DNA of 64,000 nt from CAZPNX01 sp964588285 (GTDB taxonomy: Bacteria > Edwardsbacteria > AC1 > EtOH8). The DNA lies in the NCBI GenBank assembly GCA_964588285.1, contig CAZPNX010000009.1, positions 1-64,000 on the forward strand, read 5' to 3'. The stretch's first letter is position 1. Every line of letters begins with the position of its first letter. A model generated the notes under the pieces. That model was given only the letters and a program-made list of their open reading frames with translations. It had not been told where the DNA came from and ran no database searches. The translations under genes and the position numbers were made by a program. Shown here one piece after another: positions 1 through 6,963 of the stretch.

Positions 1-99
1 CTAACAGTTACTTTTATCTTTATTCTACCTTTGCTTATTGTATTATACCATCCAGCCATTGTCAAGAAATAAAAACTGCCTCTTTTCGCTGGAAAGTTG

Positions 100-129
100 T
101 TGAAAATTGTCATGCCTTTGATATATAAT
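100..129 (+). promoter_or_regulatory. Candidate sigma-70 promoter of the integrase gene
   Basis: TTGAAA (100-105) and TATAAT (124-129) are separated by 18 bp and lie upstream of the ATG at 159. Two more TATAAT hexamers follow at 135-140 and 147-152, so the start point is uncertain. There is no Shine-Dalgarno before the ATG. The 158 bp before the gene are AT-rich and hold no other gene. An integron attI site would be expected here, but none is recognisable. Confidence 0.5.
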
Positions 130-158
130 AATAATATAATCTTGTTTATAATGTATAT

Positions 159-1406
159 ATGAAATCATCGGAAAAAGATAATTTCAGGCAGTTTCTTGCC
201 AAAAAGGCCCTGATTGCCGACAAACAAATTTCCTACTATCTCAAGTGGGTATCGGATTGTCTTGTTTTTCACAAGAAATCAGGCCCGGAAATTTCCGGGC
301 CGGAACGTTTGGCTTTTCTGGAGCATCTCTCCCATGGCCACCCCGACTGGCAGGTTAAACAGGCTGACCAGGCCCTGCGGCTTTATGAGCTTTTTCTGAA
401 AGGCGGGGGCGGAGAAACAATAAATACCGGGTCTGCCAAGAATAGGGATTGGGACCAATGGGAGGCCCGGACGGTCAGGGCCATCCGCTCCAAACATCTG
501 GCGCTGTCCACCGAAAGAACATATCTCCAATGGCTCAAAGACTTCCGCCGCCGATACGATCAGATAAATACGGATTCCCTGACCGCGGAGCATCTTCGCG
601 ATTTTCTGGGATACCTGGCCCTGGAGCGCCGGGTCTCGGCCGCCACCCAGAACCAGGCTCTCAACGCCCTGGTCTTTGCCTATCGCCACGGGCTGGGAAA
701 GAATTTCGGCCCGCACGAGCTGGATGCGGTCCGGGCCGACCGGCGCCGCTGTCTGCCGGTGGTGCTTGCCCGGCAGGAGATCGAGGCCATCTTCAAGCAC
801 CTGGACGGGGTTCATCTGCTGCTGGCCCGGCTCATCTACGGCTGCGGCCTGCGGCTGCACGAGGCCCTGACGCTCAGGATAAAGGACCTGGATATGGCGC
901 AAAGACAGCTCATTGTCCGGGCCGGCAAGGGCGACAAGGACAGACGCACCGTCCTACCCGAGACGCTCGTTGAAGAATTAGCCAGGCAGCAGGATGCGGC
1001 CAGGCAGCTCTATGATGCCGACCGCAAGCAAGGACTGCCCGGCGTGGCTCTGCCCGAGGCCTTGGCGCGCAAATATCCCAACGCCGCAGGCGAGTGGCCC
1101 TGGTTCTGGCTTTTCCCGGCCCCGTCATTGTCGGTGGATCCCCGCAGCCTGACGGTGCGGCGGCACCACCTGCATCCCTCTTCGCTGCAGAATGCCTTTA
1201 AGAATGCGGTTAAAAAGACAGGCCTTTCCAAGCCGGCCTCGATTCATACCCTGCGGCACAGCTTTGCCACCCATCTGTTGGAGCGCGGCACCGATATCCG
1301 CACTGTCCAGGAGCTGCTGGGTCATGCCAACCTGCAGACCACCATGATCTACACCCACGTGGCCAGGCCGGATATCTTAAAAGTTAAAAGCCCGTTGGAC
1401 GAGTGA
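159..1406 (+). CDS. intI: Integron-type site-specific tyrosine recombinase
   Basis: Tyrosine recombinase of the integron-integrase class, which inserts and excises gene cassettes at attI and attC sites. The catalytic set is visible: R232 in GCGLRLHEAL, H363-x-x-R366 in HTLRHSFATH, H389 in LLGHANLQTT and nucleophile Y398 in MIYTHV. The IntI-specific extra segment between the first Arg and the HxxR box is present at about residues 296-340 (ALARKYPNAAGEWPWFW, then RRHHLHP), which separates it from XerC/D. The normal core-binding domain is at about 105-180. A further helical region of about 90 residues precedes it, making the protein 415 aa against about 320-340 for class 1 enzymes. The next gene starts 4 bp after the stop. 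No cassette array is visible, so it could lie off the left edge or be absent. Confidence 0.88.
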   Translation: MKSSEKDNFRQFLAKKALIADKQISYYLKWVSDCLVFHKKSGPEISGPERLAFLEHLSHGHPDWQVKQADQALRLYELFLKGGGGETINTGSAKNRDWDQWEARTVRAIRSKHLALSTERTYLQWLKDFRRRYDQINTDSLTAEHLRDFLGYLALERRVSAATQNQALNALVFAYRHGLGKNFGPHELDAVRADRRRCLPVVLARQEIEAIFKHLDGVHLLLARLIYGCGLRLHEALTLRIKDLDMAQRQLIVRAGKGDKDRRTVLPETLVEELARQQDAARQLYDADRKQGLPGVALPEALARKYPNAAGEWPWFWLFPAPSLSVDPRSLTVRRHHLHPSSLQNAFKNAVKKTGLSKPASIHTLRHSFATHLLERGTDIRTVQELLGHANLQTTMIYTHVARPDILKVKSPLDE

Positions 1407-1410
1407 AACC

Positions 1411-1755
1411 ATGGCCATCCAGATATTCGGCACCAATAAATGCCGGCACACCCGGGCCGCTATCCGGTTCTTCAAGGAGCGGCGCATACCATTCCATTTC
1501 GTGGATTTAGACCAGAGGGATTTGTCGGACGGCGAGTTCAGTAGCATTGTCCGGGCGGTGGGTTTGGAGAACATGATAGACACCGAGGGAAAGGAATACC
1601 AGCGCCTGAGCCTCAAGTATATGACATTCGACATGGAATCCAAACTGCGGGAAAACCCTAAGCTCTTAAAGACCCCCATCGTCCGTTGCGGCCCCAAGGC
1701 GGCGGTGGGCAATCGGCCTGAGATTTGGTCTGAATTGTTGAAAAGCGGCACATAA
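1411..1755 (+). CDS. ArsC/Spx-family thioredoxin-fold protein
   Basis: Small (114 aa) protein of the arsenate reductase (glutaredoxin-type)/Spx/YffB family. The N-terminal beta strand leads into GTNKCRHTRAAIRFF with a single reactive-type Cys11, followed by FFKERRIPFHFVDL, the usual strand-helix-strand of the fold. The cis-Pro loop corresponds to LLKTPIVRCG near residues 90-99. The second CxxC cysteine is absent, as in ArsC. It may reduce arsenate or act as a thiol-redox protein; the substrate cannot be told from sequence. It starts 4 bp after the integrase stop, so the two are probably cotranscribed, an unusual partner for an integrase. Confidence 0.8.
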   Translation: MAIQIFGTNKCRHTRAAIRFFKERRIPFHFVDLDQRDLSDGEFSSIVRAVGLENMIDTEGKEYQRLSLKYMTFDMESKLRENPKLLKTPIVRCGPKAAVGNRPEIWSELLKSGT

Positions 1756-1815
1756 ACCGATCATACACACATACTGAAGTTTTCGCCAGAAAAAACACAT
1801 TGCTGCTTAACATCT

Positions 1816-1969
1816 CCTCTTTCTTTAAAAGAAAGAGGCAAAGAATCGCCGCTACAGCGATGCCTCGAAGCCCTCATATCCGGTGGACTGAATTTGCTGA
1901 ACAAGCCAATCTATCCTGCCTGCCACACAGCAAATTCTTTTCGTCCGCCTAAGCCCGGCAGCATCGCTG
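1816..1969. repeat. Structured intergenic element with nested inverted repeats (copy 1)
   Basis: The 308-bp gap before the next gene is not coding. It begins with a perfect hairpin, CCTCTTTC (1816-1823) against GAAAGAGG (1831-1838), followed by CAAAGAATCGCC. Two nested inverted repeats follow: CAGCGATGC (1855-1863) with GCATCGCTG (1961-1969), and GAATTTGCTG (1890-1899) with CAGCAAATTC (1928-1937). A similarly built element lies beyond the next gene (5061-5106 and onward). Confidence 0.55.
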
Positions 1970-2063
1970 ATTGCGGCCGGGCTGGGCCGGTAAACTGCGC
2001 ACTCCACCGTAAAACAAGCTCAATTGATTGTCATATCATTTCAGGATGTCTTTGCTTTATGCC

Positions 2064-4940
2064 ATGAAAAGACTGTTATTACTTAACATCGTTAGCAGTT
2101 TATTGGTAATTCAGGCGCTAGCCCAGCCGGACACCTCCTGGCACAAAGCTCTGGATTATGCCCTGCTCTCGGCCCGGCTCCATCGGGGAGACATCCGCTT
2201 CCGCGCCGACTATGCCGAGCCAGATCCCTTCCGCCTGGGCTTGATAAACCGGCTGATGCAAAGGCCTTTGGAGATGCCCTCTGTTTCATGCTCCATAGCC
2301 GAGTCATTGTGGGCCCAAACAGAGCTGGCTCCCCTGGTTGGTCTGGCAGGACGGGTTTTGGGCGACACCCTGGCCCATCAAAAATGTTACTGGCTGCGCC
2401 ACAGCCCACTGCCTCCATTCGGACCGCCTCCTAGGATCAAAATCAAGGACCTGCCCGATTCGCTGAAGGCCATAGTAGAGGATCTGGTAAACGAGCTGTA
2501 CCGGGCCGAAAGCTACCGGCGCCTGGCCTTCTCCGAAATCACCCTTTCGGAAATAGCCATAATAGGCGACAGCCTGCCGGCCCTGATAGGCACGGACGAG
2601 GAATCCCGGGTGCTCCATCCCGACACGGTCAAACTGTTGGAGAGGCTATCCGAAAAATTCAACCACCGGCTGATGTCGGCCGTGGACAGGGCGGAGATGG
2701 AACGGATGATGTTGGCGGCCGAGATTGCGGCCAAGGCCGTAGATAAAGCTATCAATCGGTTGAACAGATTGGACACGGCTTCGCTGGCAAAACTTAAACG
2801 GATCAAGCCCGCAGCCGACCGCTCCGGCGATATTCTCTACGATGCCAAGACACCCCTGGGACGGATCATCATAGGAGGACCGGGCCAAACCGTCTATCAG
2901 TGCGGCGCAGCGCTGATAGTGGATCTGGGCGGGGACGACCGCTACTTCGGCCCGGCCGGGGCCACCTGTGCCTCGAACCGCCTCTCTGTCTGTTTGGACC
3001 TCTGGGGCGACGACCTCTACCAAACAAGCGAAGACTTTGCTCAGGGCGCAGGTTTTTTGGGCATCGGCATCCTGTACGACGGCAGGGGCAACGACGCCTA
3101 CACAGCCAAGAGGTTTTCCCAGGGCGCCGGCATGCTTGGCGTGGGAATACTCTGGGATGAAAACGGCAACGACTCCTATCAGGCGACCTCGGCCTGCCAG
3201 GCGGCCGGGCTTTGGGGATTGGGCCTCCTGCGCGACGGCGGCGGCCATGACTCCTACCGAGCCGGCATCTATGCCCAGGGGTTCGGCTACTGCGCCGGAC
3301 TGGGGGCTTTGGTGGAACAGGCAGGCAACGATTCCTACCAGGCCGGCATGGGCACGGTTGACCTCAACCGCTACCAGGACCATTTCCTATCCATGTCCCA
3401 GGGTTTTGCTATCGGCCGCCGGCCCGACTATTCCGGCGGCATCGGGTTTATCGCCGAAAGGTCGGGCAACGATCTCTATTCCTGCGACATCTTCGGACAG
3501 GGCGGCGCCTACTGGTTCTCGCTTGGAGCCATAGTAGATGGGGAGGGCAATGACAGATATTTGGGATACCAATACACCCAGGGAGCCGGTATTCATCTGG
3601 CCTGCGGCGGGCTGTTCGACCTGGCCGGTGACGATTTCTACCAGGCCAAGGGAGTCTCCCAGGGCTGCGGCCACGACCTGGCCCCGGGGATGCTGGTCGA
3701 TTATTCCGGCAACGACAGCTACCTGGCCCATGACCTCTCCCAGGGGGCGGGCAGCGCCAACGGCTTCGGGCTGCTTGCCGACCTTGGCGGCGATGACGGC
3801 TACATGGTCAAATCCAATGCCAACACCCAGGGCTACGGCAACCCCAGGCGCGAGTTCGGCAGCATCGGGGCCTTTCTCGACCTTAAGGGCCGCGATGCCT
3901 ATTCGGGCCCGGGACGGGACGGCCGGCGCTGGACCTCGGGGCTTTGGGGCGTGGGCTGGGACTTGAATTCGGCCTCCACTTCCTGGCTGGAAAGACAGCC
4001 GGCCCTTCCCGAGACCCTATTCCCTATACAGAAGGCAAAAGAACCCAAACTTGTACTCCCTAGACCGGACGAAGCATCGCCGCGCGATTCCATCGATCAG
4101 ATGGTCGACCATCTCTACAATCAATGCTCCTCCGGCCAGATAGCCTATGAAAAACTCTTCCGTCCCTCCATCGATTCCTTGGCCGCCATGGGAGGGCCGG
4201 CCGTGCCCAGGCTTCTTGGCAAGCTGGACTACAAAAGCGGCACCGAGCGCCAGGCCCTGGAGGAGATCTTCAAGGCCCTGGGGGAGCAGGCCGTGCCCGG
4301 ACTGGTCGCTTTTGCCGACACCGGCCGGACCGAGCCGGCCTGGGCGGCTGTTTACTTCTTGGGCAAGATAGGCTCGGCCGCCGCCTTCCCGGCCCTTTGC
4401 TCTTTGGCCGGCGACCCGTCCTCCCCGCTTCGCAGCTCGGCCCTGGACGCCCTGTCGCAGATAAAGATACCGGAGTCTGGCAAGCTACGGGCCAAGGATG
4501 TTTTCTGTAAAGCCCTGCGGGATTCGTCAGAGTCTGTCCGTCGCTACGGGGCTTACGGGCTGAGATCTTGTGGCAACAGCACCACCCTGCCGCTTCTTGA
4601 GCCGTTATTGTCCGACATTCACTATGGAGTGCGCTTCACCACCAAAAACACCTTGATGGAAATATTAAAAATCCAAAATCCAAAACTCAAAATCAAGGAA
4701 AGTAATAAACCAGGCTTTTCAAGCCTTGAAAGGATCTCTAGGGCCCTGGCGGTCGAGGCCGAGGTAAAGGCCGACACCTCGAAAACCCTCTGGCGGACAC
4801 ATGCCCGAAGCAGCGACTGGCTGCTGCGGCTGGCAGCGCTGGAGGCGGCCGATTCCCTCCTTTCTGCCAGGCAGAAGGCCGCGGCAAATTATGTGCTCGG
4901 CCGGGATGAATGTCCTTTTGTTAGAATGCTGGCAAAGTAA
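2064..4940 (+). CDS. Exported G-x-D-x-Y repeat solenoid protein with HEAT repeats
   Basis: Large exported protein of unknown function. The start at 2064 is chosen because a signal peptide (MKRLLLLNIVSSLLVIQALA) begins there; TTG 2028 and ATG 2046 are in-frame alternatives, and no good ribosome binding site favours any of them. Residues about 287-613 carry twelve copies of a unit built on D-x-x-G-[ND]-D-x-Y (for example DGRGNDAYT, DENGNDSYQ, DYSGNDSYL), spaced roughly 22-30 residues and mostly linked by QGxG-x-LGxG strands. This resembles a calcium-binding beta-roll/beta-solenoid but is not the classic RTX nonapeptide. Residues about 710-870 form HEAT-like helical repeats (AVPRLLGKLD, AVPGLVAFAD, AAFPALCSLA). 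The combination suggests an extracytoplasmic scaffold or binding protein. I do not recognise a named family. Confidence 0.8.
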   Translation: MKRLLLLNIVSSLLVIQALAQPDTSWHKALDYALLSARLHRGDIRFRADYAEPDPFRLGLINRLMQRPLEMPSVSCSIAESLWAQTELAPLVGLAGRVLGDTLAHQKCYWLRHSPLPPFGPPPRIKIKDLPDSLKAIVEDLVNELYRAESYRRLAFSEITLSEIAIIGDSLPALIGTDEESRVLHPDTVKLLERLSEKFNHRLMSAVDRAEMERMMLAAEIAAKAVDKAINRLNRLDTASLAKLKRIKPAADRSGDILYDAKTPLGRIIIGGPGQTVYQCGAALIVDLGGDDRYFGPAGATCASNRLSVCLDLWGDDLYQTSEDFAQGAGFLGIGILYDGRGNDAYTAKRFSQGAGMLGVGILWDENGNDSYQATSACQAAGLWGLGLLRDGGGHDSYRAGIYAQGFGYCAGLGALVEQAGNDSYQAGMGTVDLNRYQDHFLSMSQGFAIGRRPDYSGGIGFIAERSGNDLYSCDIFGQGGAYWFSLGAIVDGEGNDRYLGYQYTQGAGIHLACGGLFDLAGDDFYQAKGVSQGCGHDLAPGMLVDYSGNDSYLAHDLSQGAGSANGFGLLADLGGDDGYMVKSNANTQGYGNPRREFGSIGAFLDLKGRDAYSGPGRDGRRWTSGLWGVGWDLNSASTSWLERQPALPETLFPIQKAKEPKLVLPRPDEASPRDSIDQMVDHLYNQCSSGQIAYEKLFRPSIDSLAAMGGPAVPRLLGKLDYKSGTERQALEEIFKALGEQAVPGLVAFADTGRTEPAWAAVYFLGKIGSAAAFPALCSLAGDPSSPLRSSALDALSQIKIPESGKLRAKDVFCKALRDSSESVRRYGAYGLRSCGNSTTLPLLEPLLSDIHYGVRFTTKNTLMEILKIQNPKLKIKESNKPGFSSLERISRALAVEAEVKADTSKTLWRTHARSSDWLLRLAALEAADSLLSARQKAAANYVLGRDECPFVRMLAK

Positions 4941-5060
4941 AAAACTGCCCTTTCGTGCTACACAAAACTAAGAGTGGAACTTAGATTAGTCATTATTTTA
5001 GGTTTTATTGAGTTTAAAGTGGAAAAGTGTAAATGGTATTGCAATATATCTTTTCCCATG

Positions 5061-5210
5061 ATACTTTCTTGTGACCAAGAAAGTATCCAAAGAAGTCTTT
5101 CCGCCCAGCGCTGCGGAGGGTCAGGCATCCGCGCCGGCACTCATTGAACCAGAACCAGCAAGCAGCCGAACACCCAATGAGCGCTTCTTCGGCGCTGCGG
5201 CTCGGCCGCA
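5061..5210. repeat. Structured intergenic element (copy 2)
   Basis: The 548-bp gap 4941-5488 holds no convincing gene. It contains a perfect hairpin, ATACTTTCTT (5061-5070) with AAGAAAGTAT (5077-5086), followed by CCAAAGAAG and CCGCC, mirroring the CTTTC-loop-GAAAG, CAAAGAA, CGCC order of the element at 1816. GC-rich sequence with further short inverted repeats (CTCATTG against CAATGAG) and repeated GCGCTGCGG follows. A 73-codon frame at 5144-5365 has low-complexity, non-protein-like composition and was not accepted. Confidence 0.45.
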
Positions 5211-5488
5211 CCGCTGATGGCGGGACCCCCGGGCCTGCACGTCTGTCGGCCGCACCCTACTCAGCCGCAGCAAAAATGTCTACGAAGGCAGGGCAAGGCT
5301 TTGGCAGGCGGGTGGGTCTATCGCTTACCACACTTTGTGCCCTTCATTGGAAGATATGGGGTTAAAGCGAAAAATCTTTAACATCTATGGAATCCAAAGA
5401 TAATCTGAAAGCCATTGTGTTACGAAATATAAGCATTCTTTATTAACCATATCAAAACCAGAAGAACCAATTTATACAAGGAGATATT

Positions 5489-6136
5489 ATGCTCAAGAAA
5501 ATTCTTATCACCCTGGCCATCGTCCTGGTGGGGATCGTAATCGGCATCGTGCTATCCGGCTATCTTTTAATGCGGGGACCGGACCTCAAGCCCTATCTGG
5601 CCCTCAGGGAGCCGCGTTTTGTTGACAAGCCGGATCAAACCATGCTGGTGGTGGAGGCCGCCGGAGATCCCAATGTAGTCGGGGCCAAGGCCTTTGCCCT
5701 TCTCTACCAGGTCTATTTCAAGACAGCCAAGGCCAGGGCCATGGTCGCCCCGCGCGCCCGCTGGTTCCAGTCATCCGAGGCCGAGAAAAACAAATGGATC
5801 GGGCTCTATGCCCTGCCGCTCCCGGCCGGGGCCAAATTTGAAAAGGATTTCTCCATTCCGGGATACCGGGTCTATGTGGATGAATGGAGATACGGCCCGG
5901 TGGCCGAGATCCTGCACATCGGGCCCTATTCCGAGGAGGCGCCCACCATTGAACAGTTGCAAAATTTCATCCAGCGCGAGGGCTATCGGATAGCCGGGCC
6001 CCACGAGGAGGAGTACTTGCGAGGTCCGGGGATGTTCGGCAAGGGTGACCCCCGGAAGTATTACACCATAATAAGGTACCAGGTGGAGCCAAAGCCGATG
6101 GAAGAGATGCCGGCGGGAAAAAAGAAAAAGCCTTGA
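5489..6136 (+). CDS. Membrane-anchored GyrI-like small-molecule-binding domain protein
   Basis: 215-residue protein with an N-terminal transmembrane segment or uncleaved signal (about residues 4-28, LITLAIVLVGIVIGIVLSGY) followed by a GyrI/SOUL-like effector-binding domain. The domain signature is the repeated beta-alpha-beta-beta pattern, here VVEAAGDPN and VVGAKAFALLYQVYF in the first half and VDEWRYGPVAEILHIGPY then EEAPTIEQLQNFIQREGYR in the second; H-x-G-P-Y is typical of the family. A good ribosome binding site (AAGGAG, 6 bp before ATG) sets the start. GyrI-like domains bind hydrophobic small molecules; the ligand is unknown, and the anchor would place the domain outside the cytoplasmic membrane. 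Its stop codon lies inside the -35 box of the next promoter. Confidence 0.8.
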   Translation: MLKKILITLAIVLVGIVIGIVLSGYLLMRGPDLKPYLALREPRFVDKPDQTMLVVEAAGDPNVVGAKAFALLYQVYFKTAKARAMVAPRARWFQSSEAEKNKWIGLYALPLPAGAKFEKDFSIPGYRVYVDEWRYGPVAEILHIGPYSEEAPTIEQLQNFIQREGYRIAGPHEEEYLRGPGMFGKGDPRKYYTIIRYQVEPKPMEEMPAGKKKKP

Positions 6137-6161
6137 CAGATGGAGGGAAAATTTATATATT
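6133..6161 (+). promoter_or_regulatory. Sigma-70 promoter of the frameshifted nuclease gene
   Basis: Consensus TTGACA (6133-6138) and TATATT (6156-6161) with an optimal 17-bp spacer. The -35 box overlaps the stop codon of the preceding gene. The predicted transcript starts near 6168, about 100 nt before the ATG at 6268. Confidence 0.7.
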
Positions 6162-6267
6162 GTTTATAAGCAACAGTCGCGTAAATCCAGACTTTTTAGG
6201 AAGGTTTTGCGAATCAGTTTCGAAAATCTACATAGCGGGCCGACAGACAGCATGAAAGGTTAGATAA

Positions 6268-6749
6268 ATGAGAATCAATAGTGAAAAAAACTTGAAAGCT
6301 ATATTCGCCAACTCATTTCCGAAAACAAAACACTTCAGAAATATTCAATTTACCCTTTAGAAAATAAAAAAGCAGTTGATATCGTTATTTGTCGTGATGG
6401 CCACTTGTCTGCCTTATTTTTTATAGAAATCAAACTATGTAAGCACAATAAGAAAAACAGACCTGAACGAATTGGAATTGGGTCTAGAGATGGCAAAGGT
6501 TTCCAACCAGAAATACTAAAATTAAACCCATCATATTTTAGTGACCATTTGAGATGGGTGCTTTTTGACAAATCCAAAAAGAAATCAAAATTTATATTTG
6601 TTACATCTTCTTTATTTAGAAAATATCTTGCCGATAATTCTATTGGTAAAAAATTCAATAATATTAATTCTTCAATTTTAAAATTGCCTCATTTAAGTAA
6701 TGATGAGTTTGTTTGCGAATTAGAGAAATGGCTTATTGAAACACGTTGA
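6268..6749 (+). CDS. PD-(D/E)xK-like nuclease, readable only through a -1 frameshift
   Basis: The ATG at 6268 has a well-placed AAAGG ribosome binding site and an upstream consensus promoter, but its frame ends at a TAG at 6358. The frame one base back is open from 6285 to 6749 with no ATG, GTG or TTG before 6405. The frames meet at A AAA AAC (6285-6291), an exact X XXY YYZ slippery heptamer positioned so that a -1 slip joins them. The joined product is about 160 aa and contains AVDIVICRDG and then LFFIEIKLCK, an arrangement matching the D and ExK metal-binding motif of PD-(D/E)xK nucleases. Base composition is far more AT-rich than its neighbours, suggesting recent acquisition. Alternatives are a pseudogene or a homopolymer sequencing error in the A7 run. 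No methyltransferase or toxin partner is adjacent. Confidence 0.6.
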
Positions 6750-6909
6750 TTGAACAGCAACATCTTATAACAAACGGGTTTTTGTTACGGTCATCTCTCA
6801 TAAGCAAAAAAAAGCAGACACACTAAAGGACCGGACAAGCAAGCCAAAGCCCTTGGCTACATGGACTAAAGTTCTCTTTAAAAAACCCCAAATTTTAGCC
6901 CCCTCACCC

Positions 6910-6939
6910 AAACGCCCTCCCCTTTCGGGGAGGGCGTTT
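6910..6939. terminator. Rho-independent terminator, possibly bidirectional
   Basis: Perfect 13-bp stem: AAACGCCCTCCCC (6910-6922) pairs with GGGGAGGGCGTTT (6927-6939) around a TTTC loop. It follows the stop of the alpha-2-macroglobulin gene on the - strand. On the + strand it ends in a short T run, so it may also stop the leftward accessory genes. Confidence 0.8.
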
Positions 6940-6963
6940 TCTTTCCGTCAGCTCAGCAACCGC

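Noticed and set aside
1..158. attI site and divergent cassette promoter upstream of the integrase
   Set aside because: On the - strand a TTGACA (60-65) and a TATAAT (42-47) exist, but their spacing is only 12 bp. No GTTRRRY core could be identified, and only 158 bp are visible.
1805..1970. attC-like recombination site (GCTTAAC at 1805-1811 resembles an RYYYAAC box)
   Set aside because: No matching GTTRRRY box closes the nearby inverted repeats, and the hairpins do not follow the attC R'' L'' L' R' order.
5144..5365. 73-codon open frame in the gap before the GyrI-like gene
   Set aside because: Composition follows GC-rich repeats (Ala, Gly, Arg, Ser) with no ribosome binding site and no recognisable motif.
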